The translations under genes were made by a program, and so were the position numbers. 64,000 nt of DNA from Sipunculus nudus (lineage: Eukaryota; Annelida; Sipuncula; Golfingiida; Sipunculidae), in the NCBI GenBank assembly GCA_026874595.1, contig CM049306.1, positions 54,838,019 to 54,902,018 on the forward strand, read 5' to 3'. Under the pieces are notes generated by a model. It had not been told where the DNA came from. It saw nothing but the letters and a program-made list of their open reading frames with translations, and did no database searches. Positions 26,170 through 38,864 of this stretch are shown here, piece by piece. Numbering within the stretch: position 1 is the first letter of the stretch; each line of letters opens with the position of its first letter.

Positions 26170-26310
26170 GCCAAGGTAAAGATAAAGAGTGACACCTTTT
26201 AGATAGACTAACTAGTTTATTAAATAAAGTAGTTAGTCTATCTCAGAGGTGTCACTCTTTGTCTTAACCTTAAATTCGCTTCAACTTCTGACTAACACGG
26301 CTATACCACT

Positions 26311-26362
<52 letters not shown>
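26119..26362. repeat. Two (TA)n tracts flanking a long hairpin
   Basis: TA tracts at about 26119-26167 and 26315-26362. Between them, 26173-26214 and 26230-26271 are 42-bp inverted arms (core AGATAGACTAACTA and TAGTTAGTCTATCT, plus GAGTGACACC/GGTGTCACTC) with a 15-base loop. The segment after the right arm reads TCTGACTAACACGGCTATAC, again containing GACTAAC. Probably a fold-back or dimeric dispersed repeat. Confidence 0.75.
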
Positions 26363-26365
<3 letters not shown>

Positions 26366-28429
26366 AATTTTCAAACTAATTGTACGTGGGATTTGATAAT
26401 TAATTTAAGCATATATATAATCACTTGTAATTTATTTTAATTTATATTTTAAAATATCTACATATATACATGTTGCTAAATATATTTTCGTGCCATCAGC
26501 ACTTAGGATGAACCACACTGGTTACGGTATATTTTTTACATGCATTGAACAGGAAACATAGAAAGTATATTTCACTCCATGAGCAGCATTGGGGCTGATT
26601 ATCAACAACTAGACCTGCAAAGCCTTATGTTATAATTAAACTGCCACTAATATATGTGAAATAAAACGGAATTCAGCGCCTGGATATATGTCATTGACAC
26701 TACTTGCAACCGTGCTTAGTACAGTATATATAAATTACATTTTCTCTTGTCTAGGACTAAATTCTATAAATATTTCATTGACTTGACTGTTTCATTGACT
26801 GTTTCATTAAGGCATACCGACCTGGCCGGTCTAAGCAGCAACCATTTTATACATGGAGAAAGACCTAGGCATATACTTGGCAAGCAACTTTACTCAAAAC
26901 GTATTTGAACGTATTGATTTCAATGGAATTTGAGGTGGGTTAGGATAATACTCAACGAACAATTCACTGAATTTTGGAGGCAATTCATTTTGAATTACCA
27001 TAATATACAATATACAGTTTAAGTTTTTAACAGTGAAAATCTGTTATGCCCATCGGTAAATATTCCAACAAATAATGATTGTATATATATTTTCGTACTT
27101 TTAATATTTGCAGACCTTAACATATAAAACTATGTAATGTAACTATTATTATTTTATGTTCAATAGTTCTCATATAAATGATACAAGTTCTAGGACAGAA
27201 TTTACTTTTCTGCTGGACTGGGCCTGATCCGGGGACGTCAAGTAAAAATTTGAGTCCGAAGGGTTGAAAACATGGACTTTAGTCTAATTGCTGATTCGAG
27301 CATGATTTTACCACAACTTGATAAACGACACGGCGAGGTAATTATTATTTAATCTGTACTTATGGAAAATATATAAGAAACATGAGTAATTTAATTATTC
27401 ATTTACCAGTCACCTAGCTGTGTTATACGAATGGATATATAGGGTCAAGGGCCACAAGATGATACTAACTTTCCAGTTGTTGGTATCATTATAATTACAT
27501 TTTAAGGTAACATCCAAGTTGTTTCCAGTCAAGCGATATTACCAAGTCAGCTTTAAATATTGTCATTATTAACTGGAACCCTGCATGGGTAACCTGCAGG
27601 TTACAAATATGGTCCGTTTGTTTTTTAGTTCAAACTGCAAGGCTCTGTCCGTCTGTTAATACTTTTATGAATGTTTAAAGTAATGCTGCATGTGAACTCT
27701 TATCAGAAGGTTGAATCCTATAAAATTATGTGTGCGATAAATATTCAAACCAGTAAAAATGCAGTGGGATAGCTAGCAGCGATCCGAGATTTTTTCCGCA
27801 AACATTATCCCTAGAACGGAGTCATTGCCCTGATATATTGTATATGAGGCTTGGTCTCTATATGGGAGCATCTGTACTATACTGAATGTATATTGTAATA
27901 TATAACTTTTATATGTTGCCTGGTCAGAGCCCACACCTATCAAATTTGCAATGTGCACGGCACCGAGGCAATCGTCTTTGAAACCAGTGAATAATTGGGC
28001 CTTAATTGTAAATCGTTTACACCATTCCTGGTTTCACCGATTATAACTTGTATTTCTTGAGACAAATACATAAACAACAACATTTCTTCATTTTACTGGT
28101 CAATGGCAATAACCAGAATATTAGCAAAGTAATTTTGCGATTTACCATCAAACAGAAATTATGTCCAATAATCAGACATTTATTATCATTATATCAGTTT
28201 TTGCATCCCAAGCATTTTTATATAACATTTATCCAAAGGATACAGCTTGAGGTGTAGCCTCATTTTGGAAGGATTATGACGAATTTTATATTTTCGTATA
28301 AGACCTGGCTGGCGCTGCTTTTTCCTGATCTTCCCTTTTCATCTTTTTGCGTACTTTACCTCCCCGTCAATGAATCACGAAAACAAGGTGAAATCAATAA
28401 AACTCGAAATTAGCACTCAGAGAGTGCAG
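26363..28429. other. AT-rich intergenic DNA, nothing identified
   Basis: No ORF with recognisable motifs, no terminal repeats seen. Confidence 0.4.
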
Positions 28430-28800
28430 ATTTTCGCTATCACCACCATATGGGAGCTCTTTACCTCAATACGGCACTGTGAGTGTCTGAATACAGCATT
28501 TGTACTTAATAAAAATTCCTAGATGCACCTGGCAGTAGATTACTAAACAAGGCAGCTCATTACCTCATACGGCATTGTCAGAAATGCAGCATTTTCCTTT
28601 AAAAAATCCTTAATCCAGATGCTGATCCGGATCACCACCTACATTTATTAAATTATTCCTTGTATAATTGGCGAGCTACCCTGAAAATGTTATCAAAATC
28701 CGTTAAGAACTTTCTGAGTAATGTTGCTACCAGACAAACCAACGACGGCAAAGCATTATCCCCGCCGCTTGGCGGAGATAATTTCGTACTGTTACCTTTG
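28430..28800 (+). repeat. Dispersed hairpin-ended repeat (family H)
   Basis: Contains TGATCCGGATCACCACC, AAAATCCGTTAAGAACTTT, AGACAAACCAACGACGGC and a terminal palindrome-like CCCCGCCGCTTGGCGG. This text resembles a repeat I recall from several marine invertebrate genomes. It has the same 3' plan as family A/B: a GAC-rich tract followed by a hairpin. Confidence 0.5.
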
Positions 28801-31110
28801 AAATCAAAACAGATCAAATTAACAATTTGAGCATGTAACAGATATGAGCAATCTAGTATATTTCGAGTCAAATTCATACAAATAAATGGCTTTAAGAATT
28901 TTGGCAAAAGAATGGTTTTATTTAAAAAAACCTTATAACAATCAATTTAATTCGCTTGCTGTATGTATACTGAATTCTCCTCAAAATGCAAATATTCACA
29001 GGTTGGCATTTAAGTCCATGTATGGACCCTTTTTTGTTTTTACAAACCTGTCGTTTAACCACATACTAGAAGATTCACACGGAACACAACACCTTTTTTT
29101 CTGACATTCAGGGTCCTGAAAATCATTGAATTGCCCGACAACCCAGAGAATAATCCTTTTATACGGCTGAAAGTTGAGATTTAATAACGGAACCGAAATA
29201 AATCTTTACCAAGATTTCCTTCTTTTCATCAGTTATATGACGACAACAGCAAATAGAGACGAAAGCATCCGAAATAGCAGGAACGACATCCTAATGTAAA
29301 CACACTAAACGGGACGTGTGCTGGCATGCTTTGGCTGGTGATACTTCAACGTTATCTCCTCCTATCCATAGGTGGGGATATTTGTTTTGGTCTTTATTCT
29401 TCCTATTCTTATTATTATTATTCTGCACTTTTTCATCCGATTTCATTGAAACTCACATTTTTAAGACCACAGGCGTCGATAAGTGCGATTAAAAAAAATC
29501 AATATCGATTTTCTTATCTATCAGAGGTACAGACAAATGGATGAAAACCCTATAATATTATCTGGTTCCCAATTTTTCTTGTGGTACCGCTTTGAATTCA
29601 CTCATGCGGAACCATAGGTGACTAAGCACGGGCACCCCGCGGTATCCACGCGGCGCCCGTATACGGTTTTCCGGGAATTTTTTTTTCGATAATATACGTA
29701 CGCGCGCCTTGCAGTGTCCACCACTGCGATAGCCCTATATAAACGGTCCCCGTAAGAGCCCTGTGCGATATATGAAAAGTCGAATGGCTGCCGTGCGGCG
29801 TCCGCGTTGTAAATTTTGCCCGTGCGGTATCCTCACGATAAAATATCCACGATATTAAAGATTATCTTGTCTCACCCACATCCACAGCTTGGTGTCTCCA
29901 TCTCGACTTGCATTTACTTTTCTTTGTTCTTTGGTTTCATGTTGAACAAATGACTGTTGTTTAAAAAACAGCTATATATTCAGCAGTGAATACCCTTACG
30001 GTTGCCACACTTTACCAGCGATCGCATTTTACACCGCATGGTGTACTTGCTTCATGCATAGGAGCTGCACAGTCACCTAACGGTTCCGGAGCGGCCCCCT
30101 TGCCAACCAAGTTTCGAAGGTCACCGTTCAGTCTAAAAATCACCGTACATTTTAAAATTCAAGATTGGGGATATATTAAAAATATCACAAGGGTTAATTT
30201 CTGCGTGTGGAGACTTTTCGTTTCGTTTTACCGAATCATAAAATAAGTAATTCCCTCTGGTTAAACAGATTACATTTACACAAAAATAACTTCCAGTGGT
30301 ACAGAGGAACAATAAAAGTTATATAGCGAAACACAGCAATACAGCTAAGATAAGGAGTCACCTGCCTATAAAACAACCAATGACATTTAATTAACGAGTT
30401 TCTACCTGTACACAGAAATGAATACATGCAGCCCCCGTTGCTGGCCACAACCGATCCATTTATATGAACTGCCTTTATATCTATATCTAAAGCTGAAATA
30501 AATAAACCTGTCCCGTTCCCACAAATGCCTTAACCGTCTCATCATAAAGTTAAGCTGTGTACACTTTCATCCGCTTTCCAGCAACGATAATCCGGCAATG
30601 GCAAAAAAAAATCGGTCATGTGAAAATTCCCTGGAGTGTGTATATACATAAGCACATGCGCACGGTACGGTAACGACCATGCGGCACGACTATCCGGCTA
30701 TTTTACGAATCGCACAGTGAGCGATTTTATGCCGTTGGCGGGCATAATCGTACGGCGCCACTCCCGTAAAATTACGCCACCGCTATCATCCACAGGCATC
30801 CTTTACCACTATGGAGCCCCGAAAAGGCAAATTATCGGCTAAATGGGTAAAAAATGGTAAGATAGTGAAATGTTGTCTAGACACACGATAATATTATCTA
30901 TATAGCCCTTAATTTTTGTAAGGTTTATGAAATAAATTCTAACACGTTCTTTTTGTCTTCGTCTTTGATTAATAAATTCGACCCAATGTATCCCTTTATG
31001 CCTTTTTCTAAACGGCCCGGTAATTTGAGGCAAAGGCAATATTTAGATGGATATCATCTATAGCTGAACGTCCATCTTGATGAACATTAGTCATAACACC
31101 TGGATTTGGC

Positions 31111-31175
<65 letters not shown>

Positions 31176-32668
31176 TTTTGCCGGATTAATGTGTACACCC
31201 AAAACGCACTGTCGTCGCCGTTGCCAGATAACCGTGTGAATGTGTTCATAGCTTAACCCTGCAATTCTTAACCGTAGCCCAGAAATGTTAAATTCGCGTT
31301 TATCTATCTAAAAACTAGCGTCATATCGCCCCTCTGGCATTACGGCCAGATTACTAGCGCCAGAGTTCCATTACATCTATGTCTGAGGAACGCATTAATG
31401 AAGATGCAAATAGTTTCGTCATTTCTGACAATGCTTCCTGGCCTACAGGTAAACTGTCAGTCAACATACACTAGACCAATCGCTAGCATTTTTTGTGTAC
31501 TTTCTAATAATATCAAACACGAGCGAGAAAAGTTCCGTTTCAACCCAGCACATTGGTAAACCCTTTGGCGTGTTTGTTGAATTTTATGACCGCATGAACA
31601 CAAGCATGGCTCGCACAGGTTACAGGACGCAGGCAGCTTGCAGGCGATACAGAAAATGACCCGTGTCCATGGAGACGATGTTTCAGTTTGGGACGTGAGC
31701 TCACCTGTATACTATTGTGTAAATTCATTATTTTATACATAATATTAAGATTATGGGCCGTTTACCACGATATGAATGCAACCTGATGCAAGACCACTGC
31801 GATACATTCCTAGATATAACTTGTATCACGACTCGAGTTAAGTAGGCTTACCAATTATCCGATTGCCTACTGAATCGGGTTGTCACGGCTATCTAAAAAC
31901 AAGAACCCGGCTTAGACATGCTCGCCTCTCGATGATCACTGCAAAAGTGAAATGCGTTTCTAGCCAGCTCTGGTCAACCCGCTCCCTACAGTTCTAACAG
32001 CTGATCAGAACCTCAGCTCGCTACGAGTCCAAGGTTAAAGCGTGTCTGCCGCTGGCTCACTGCGGATTCAGTGAGGGTTCCGTGCGGTTCCGGCTGACCT
32101 CTGACACAGCTGACGAAATACATTCAACTGTAAACCGTTAAGGTAAAAAGGAATTCGAAAATATTATATAAACTCCAACTCGCACCAAAAACCCTAATCT
32201 CGCTACAATATCATACGTAGGCTTACATGCTCGGTGTTGGGCTGATAAAAATTCAAATATATGTGAATAGATGAACAGATTTCATGCTGGTTTAGTCCAG
32301 AAATGGACACTGACTGGCCTCACAAACATCCCCCACCCCGCCCCGAAGCGGATCCCCCCTCCCCCTTTTTTTCAGCCACAGCAAACTTTTTTAAGGGTTT
32401 CAGACCAATTTTGCTACTTCAACTCCCCCCCCCCCCACCTTTTCCGGACCTGGGGATTTTTTTTAAGTATTGCAATAAGTCCACCTGGGCTGGACCCCCC
32501 TATTTCTTAAACCTGGATCCGCCCATGCCCCCTCCACCACCAAAGGTTTTAAGTCCCAACGTTCAATTTCGAACTAATGCTGGTCATGCATGCCCATACG
32601 TACGACTCATATGTACATATGTTATGTCCATATGGTAACGTCCAAACATATTAAATGCCTATACATGT

Positions 32669-32733
<65 letters not shown>

Positions 32734-32834
32734 GATAAGATTAAGATCAAGATTAAGATAAGATTAAGATTTATTAAGATTCAGATTAAGAAAACATTTA
32801 TTAACCTTCAGTTCCAGGAATCTGTTGTTGACCT
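28801..32834. other. Intergenic DNA with CpG-rich patches and microsatellites
   Basis: CpG-rich patches at about 29600-29830, 30650-30800 and 31850-32110 could be regulatory but carry no recognisable exon. TA tract at about 31114-31171, C-rich low complexity at 32325-32545, and an (AAT)n tract at 32672-32731. Open frames here are composition artefacts. Confidence 0.45.
32672..32731 (+). repeat. (AAT)n microsatellite
   Basis: About 19-20 uninterrupted AAT/TAA units, reading as poly-Asn in one frame. Confidence 0.95.
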
Positions 32835-33732
32835 CACTGTAAAAACTAAAAAGGGTAAACACTTCTTACTGAAAAACACCATGTCTAGTGTTTATAAATT
32901 AAGACGCGTCTAGTGTTTATAGGATAGACACCGGTGTTTTTTAGGGTAGACACTGGAATAAACACGGGTTTTTTTTAGGATAGACGCGTATAGTGTTTAT
33001 AGGGAAGACGCCGGTGTTTTACAGCTATAGACGCGTCTAATGTTTATATGGGGAAGACGTCGGTGTTTTCACACATCGATATCGGCACGAATTACTTTTA
33101 AAGTCACCCATCCACGTCTTGTGAACATGCTCGTCTATTTGCAAATAAAAAACTTTGAAGAATACATTGCAGAAGCATATATGTACCTTGCAGAATCGAG
33201 AAAAGAAACATTGGTTGCATTTGAATGATATTTGTTTGTTTCGATGAGAAACAATGTTGTGATGATAAAGTTCAGTGTGTAGCATTAATTGTGTCCATCC
33301 TGATTTTGAATTTCAGACATTTTCTCCTGTAGTTCTGATTGAAATTGCTTCACCACTTAGTGCTAACTGCTGAACTATACCCACCGGCAGTAAATAAATC
33401 CAACGTGAAACTGAATTGCGCACACATATAAAGTACAGCATCAACAATTTATAGGGTCTGGTAAACTCTATTCTTGGTGGTCAAGACTTTTATAATATCA
33501 GCCACCATGGAATTCTATAGGATGAAACTCAAGGATGTCTTCCAGGTCAGACTTTTACATAACCGGACGATGAGGAAATCTTTTGTATAGGACCCCTTCT
33601 ATCCACTGGAAGGTCCACTTTTTCGGCAAAAACACTGACGTTTTATCATAGCACTTAAAAACACAAAGGTATTCAAATAAAACACTGGTGTTTTGTACAA
33701 AAACACTAGACGTGTCTCCATTTTTTACAGTG
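32835..33732. mobile_element. CACTG-ended inverted-repeat element with subterminal repeats
   Basis: 898 bp. Left end CACTGTAAAAACT; right end reads CACTGTAAAAAATGG on the other strand. Subterminal copies of GACGCGTCTAGTGTTTATAG alternate with GACRCCGGTGTTTT at 32903-33075, and reappear inverted at about 33685-33720 (CACTGGTGTTTT, ACACTAGACGTGTC). CACTG termini plus arrays of short subterminal repeats fit CACTA (EnSpm) or related DNA transposons. No transposase. The flanks do not show a clear target duplication. Confidence 0.6.
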
Positions 33733-34423
33733 TTGCAATTCATTATATACAAATAAATAAATAAATACATAAAAAAAGTTCCACACACCAACCAGTCACA
33801 TATTGAATGGTGTTCCTGTAGAGCGATTCATCATTCTTGTGTATCAGGCCTAGAATGACTGCGTCGTCTGCGTATTCGATAATTTTACAATGCGAAAGGC
33901 TCACATACAAGTTATTTGTTTATAGGATAAAAAGAACGGCTGACAGAACGTAGCCTTGTGGAGCAGTTTCTTTGCTTGTTCCAACATGTTGTCTTCTATC
34001 TGAGAGAAAATCTAGAATCCACAGACAGTAGGAAGGAGGAATGTTATACCAACAGAGCCGATTGATCATGAAGTGCGGCTGTATTGTATATTAAAGGCTA
34101 AAGAATCATCAATGAAAAGTGATCTGGCATAATATCCCGGGTCCCTGTCCAAGCAAGGAGTTTACAGGACTGGAGTAACAACTGTCAGAAGCCCTGCCAG
34201 GTCGCGAGTGTCAGTCGTGCGCTAATTGCAATTAAGACATGATAAGCCCATTAACTCTATTGTACGCCTATTGTGCCGCGGTGTCAGGCGCAGCGGCGGC
34301 ACGGCCTTTGATAAAGCGAGCCTGCTAGATGTTACTTCTGCGGTCCGCTGTAGCTCGCTGAAGCGGAGAGCGATATATCCAGTAACTGAGCAGTAAATCA
34401 CTGGAATAACATTGACCGGAATT
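33733..34423. other. Intergenic DNA upstream of the orphan exon
   Basis: 33733-34180 shows nothing. 34190-34400 is CpG-rich (for example GCCGCGGTGTCAGGCGCAGC) and could be a promoter or leader for the ORF at 34424. Confidence 0.35.
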
Positions 34424-34570
34424 ATGAATGCGCAAATGGTTTGTTTTGTCAAGAATTATGCGCAACAAATATATCAAGAGAGGTCTCGTGTTGAGGAATC
34501 ACTTGACCAATTTTTGGATAGATGCGGACACTCTACATCAACTTATGCCGTGATTCATGACGGACGACTG
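34424..34570 (+). CDS. Orphan exon-like ORF with strong donor, unidentified
   Basis: ATG at 34424 opens 49 codons (MNAQMVCFVKNYAQQIYQER... ending TYAVIHDGRL) and runs in phase 0 into a perfect GTAAGT donor at 34571. The composition is protein-like: an amphipathic Gln/Glu/Arg helix, then a possible beta strand AVIHDGRL. An in-frame TAA lies upstream at 34394, so it would be a first coding exon, or an internal exon using the weak TTTGTCAAG acceptor ending at 34452. The 200 bp upstream are CpG-rich and promoter-like. I do not recognise the family, and no partner exon was found before HEMK1. Confidence 0.35.
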
Positions 34571-36706
34571 GTAAGTGTAAACCTTACTTTCCCTGAATAA
34601 CTTCGGAAATATAAAAAATTCCATCAGTTCCCACACTTCTGACTTATATTAATAATTGGTCATGTATTATAGTATTCCGACGATAAAAAAAAATTTTTAG
34701 CTTATGCTCGGATGACTTTCATTTTGATGGATAACAGCGAGCCATCGTCCGCTCTGTCACTGACGGCGTTGTTCTCGTATTATCGCCCATATGTACCGCA
34801 GCTAAGCTATAGCTCAGGCGTCATTAGCAACGAAACCTTCACACACGTTTCCCACACATATGGAAATATGGTGTTCAAACTTATGATTGTTTAAAAATTT
34901 ATATTAAGTACTACCGGAGATAAATTTCGGGAGAAACTTACTCATCCCTGTCAAAATACGAGCTGTTCCGAAGTCACGCCGAAGGGTGGTCTCTCGCGCT
35001 GAATCAATTAGCACCGGGCTTATCAGCGGCATCTCTGTGTGCCATTGAGCAGCGAGTTTTATGACCCCCGTCAGCAACATCCGACACGGCCAGACTCTCA
35101 CTTGATACTCCATCCCTGTAAACTCCTTGGTCCAAGTGTTGATAAATATAATGAGTTAATGTGGCAATTGCATCATTTATGCATCTGTTGGATGAAAATG
35201 TAAACTGATGTTGATCTACAGTTGGTTTAACAATTGGAAGTTATTTGTTAAGAACTATTTACTCTAAAGATTTTGCGAGAATAGATGTAGGCTAAGTGCA
35301 ACAGGCCTGATCAGAGATCGTTAATCACTTCAAGAGAGTTATTTCTTGCGACTGGAATTATTTCTGCGATCTTCAAAATTTTGGTAGTTTACATAAGGAT
35401 AGAAACAGTTGATAAATGTGATGTTTGATGAAGGAAAAACTATTTCTTAAAACATATTGTAAGATGTGGCCTGATAGGCTGTATATTCTTGGTATTTCAT
35501 GTCACACTAAATGAGTTCAATGGGCTTCTCTCTCTCATTAGCAGCTGTTCTCAATAATATGAATATTTTAAATATTATTATAACTTTACTGGTTTTGTGA
35601 ATTTAATCTTTCGTATACATTCAAACCTCTTTGTGACATATCACACATGTATAACAAGCCTTTGTTCCATGATGCCTGGGTACTCCTAGTAAATGTCACT
35701 GGGTCGATTATTTGTACAGGCGAGGTCCTAATCTGTTAATCTCGTTAGGGTAAAGGTGTTTATCTCATCAGGGTGACCACTTAATTGGGGGGGGGGGGGG
35801 GGGGGGGTCCGTGATGTTGAGACAGCTAGGAGCACACAGATAGATGGTATCACAATAACGTATAATTAAACTGTATGTAGACCTTGTATATGTCATGGTA
35901 TAATCAACAAACTCTCCCTTCATTTCATTGGCCAGTATATAAGGGATGGAGTTCACCCTACCCGTCTGACCAATCGAAATGAATGGAGGATGGGATCGGT
36001 TATATTCCAATGAGAGAGAAAGAACAAAAGCCAGGGTATAATTAAGTGATTTTCTTGCTGATACCCTTTCACGTGCCTCTTTTGAAACTGCAAGGAAGAC
36101 AGGCAGGAAGAAGGTCAATATGTCTCATCACACCTGTCGCCGGGGCACTGTTAGAAAATGTAGGCATTTTTGCCATTCGCAAAACGAATGAATCGTTCAC
36201 CGATCCGTTTTGATGCTGTCCGTTTTTGCGGATACGTATGCGGAACACGTTAAAACGTACATATGGAAACAGTTCATCTTAAAAAGAGTGATCCGATTTT
36301 TTGCATACGAGACGTACGAGATTTACGGATGAATGGAAACACAGCTTAAATACTATTTTCATAAACTATTACCAACTGCTGTCATAGGCCATAACTATCA
36401 CCCTGGATTACCTAGAATAAAAAAAAAACTATTCAGCAAAGTCAAGCAGCAATTCAGGCATCAAAGCAACAATTCTTGTGTACTGATATATGACTGTGTA
36501 ATTGTGTATATAAATACTGAAAGGCCATCAAGACTGTCACCCTGGATTACCTAGAATAACAAAATAAACTTTCTGCAATTGGAGCATCAACCCACCTTTT
36601 TGGGTACCAGTACTGATATCTGACTGTGTAACAGTGTGTATAATATAGGTAATTGTTTTATCAATAATTATTCAGAAAAATGGCTTTTTTTAGTTTTTTT
36701 AATTAA

Positions 36707-36867
36707 AAGTACTTGTACTTGTACTCAAGTACAGACCCCTGTACTTGTACTTGTACTCAAGTACATTGAAAAATTGTGTACTTGTACTTGTACTTGTACT
36801 TGTCAAATTCTGAAGTACTTGTACTTGTACTCAAGTACTGACCCCCTGTACTTGACCCAAGCCTGAT
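36707..36867. repeat. GTACTT-rich low-complexity element
   Basis: Repeated TACTTG hexamers with TACTCAAGTACAGACCCCTG. The right terminus read inverted, CAGGCTTGGGTCAAGTAC, resembles the CAGGGTTGGGGTCAAATAC terminus of the element at 54601-55062, suggesting a diverged relative. Confidence 0.55.
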
Positions 36868-37108
36868 AACAAAGTCGCATAACAAGAGGTCCGGTTTTGT
36901 GCATCCGTGACTGATCTCAAACAAAGAGTAGTTCAAACCAGTCCATACATGGACCTTCATGCCCTCGGATATATCTCTGCTTGATGGACAATGCGGTCCT
37001 GAATGTACATTACGGCCCATCTGCCGAATGTAAATTCATTGTAGAACCTATCGCAACAGATTTGTACGATAGGTCCACGGGCCTCAGCTGAAATGACACG
37101 CACCATGT

Positions 37109-37244
37109 ACTCCATGTATCGGGTCCCTGGTCCACTGCAACACGCGATGTTTCAGCCAGCAGGAACATGTATTACATTTTTGGGCAATGTCACTCAGGGC
37201 ATCTCCTGATTGACAGGTATTGTGGCCCGGGCGATACATGGAGT
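37109..37244. repeat. Short inverted-repeat unit
   Basis: Perfect 13-bp inverted ends ACTCCATGTATCG and CGATACATGGAGT, 110 bp apart, extended by GGGTCCC and GGCCCGG. Possibly a small foldback element. Confidence 0.45.
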
Positions 37245-37705
37245 CCCTTTCGCTATGTTTAGGTTGGCGCCAGCCAATGATCGCGCTAGGTCCACTCTAG
37301 TAAGCCAACACTTTTAGGGCAATATTTTGGCAGGTACCAATTGATTTCAAAGAGAAGACGCTATTTTTCGTGTATATTCAACATGCTTTATAGGTGATTA
37401 GGCCAGTTTAATTAGATAAAAACCAGGGCTGAGCATCAGATGACTTGCAAGTCCAATACAATCCTTCTCAGAATCTAAGCTGGACGTGCTAAGCTCTTTT
37501 TAATGTTTCGGGGGACGTCGAAGTCTCTGGAGGCCACCTTGAAACTTGCTCTTTCGGCAACAGCTTTTATAGCCAGTCGTAATGCATCATGCCCATAGAC
37601 GCCTTGCGTGGATTACAGAGTGTACGTGAGAGCCATATGAAAAAAGTGAGAGAGCATTTAATAACTTTCTCTTCTCTCTCTCTCTCCCACACCACCATAC
37701 ATATT

Positions 37706-37732
37706 ACACACACACACACACACACACATATA

Positions 37733-37776
<44 letters not shown>

Positions 37777-37928
37777 TAAACCTGTGTTATAAGACCATCC
37801 ACGGTTCTGGCCAAAATTGGTCTTAATTCAGAGATAGTCTTATTACACAGGTCAGTAAAAACCAATGTGAATGCTTTTGGTTCACTCAAATGTTGTCTTA
37901 ATAGACAGGTTATCTTTCAGACAGGTTA

Positions 37929-38003
<75 letters not shown>

Positions 38004-38041
38004 GGCCTATATAGTATAGCATATATATTTATTTATATGTA

Positions 38042-38076
<35 letters not shown>
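37706..38076. repeat. Cluster of (AC)n and (TA)n microsatellites
   Basis: (AC)n then (TA)n at about 37706-37771, and TA tracts at about 37932-37994 and 38047-38076. Confidence 0.9.
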
Positions 38077-38080
<4 letters not shown>

Positions 38081-38277
38081 AGTTATATCATATCAAACAT
38101 TAACATAATAAACCAGCAATATAGGCCTATAATGCTAAAAAATATTCCCCAAAATATTGCATTCAAATATCAAGTGAACCCAGATTTTGTATTTTATATG
38201 TACAACCTCGTTTCAATTTAAAATGTAATTTATTTTTGGCAAAAAATCTAACTGATCCCCACTTATTATTACTGTAA

Positions 38278-38716
38278 AGAGGGTAACACGCCCAGTGGGC
38301 ATCTCGCCTCAACAACCACGAGGGCTTTTTGCCTCAAATCACGTGATTTAATTTGACCGGCGCCTTGCTGCCACTTCCATAATCTTCATTCTGAACAGTC
38401 CATTTTAATCATGTTCAAGGTTTTAGGCCTATGTATCATTTATTAAATTTTATCGTAAGTAGATGCCATAGGTATACCCCAGACCACATTAACAAACCCA
38501 TAGATCTATGTTGTAAGCAAAACAACACATAACTTTTCGATGACACCAATTGCCGAGCAGCCGCCCTGTCGTTCACCTCAAGTTATCAAAACGCCTACCA
38601 GATGTCTTGCAACAAAGTGAACTCTTGGTGGCGCCAGTTTGATGGCACATAAATAGTTAAAAGGGGAGTGGGCGTTTTACCTCGGGGGTACGTGCGTCTT
38701 GCCCTGCTCTACCCTA
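38278..38716. repeat. Possible TIR element with GGGTA ends
   Basis: The left end GAGGGTAACACGCCC and the right end, read inverted as TAGGGTAGAGCAGGGCAAGACGC, are loosely similar and both lead into a GAGG/CCTC-rich block. Weak evidence. Confidence 0.25.
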
Positions 38717-38864
38717 CTTGTCACTTAACGCGCGTATGACGCGCGTAGTCTGTTTTGTCATTGATAAATATAGAGTGGATCGAGCGACTTTCTCCAGATT
38801 TGACGCGTGACGCGCACGTTGGTGTGTTTTGGGCTTTACCTAGCCCTAGCTCCCGTGCTCTTTA

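Larger units (their letters stand above)
34571..38277. other. Intergenic or intronic DNA with low-complexity repeats
   Basis: Poly-G run 35787-35807. A 3' fragment of the CGGATACGTATGCGGA family at about 36215-36347. GTACTT-rich low complexity at 36707-36860 that ends GTACTTGACCCAAGCCTG. An inverted repeat ACTCCATGTATCG/CGATACATGGAGT at 37109-37121 and 37232-37244. (AC)n and (TA)n tracts at about 37706-37771 and 37932-38076. No exon following the donor at 34571 was found. Confidence 0.45.
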
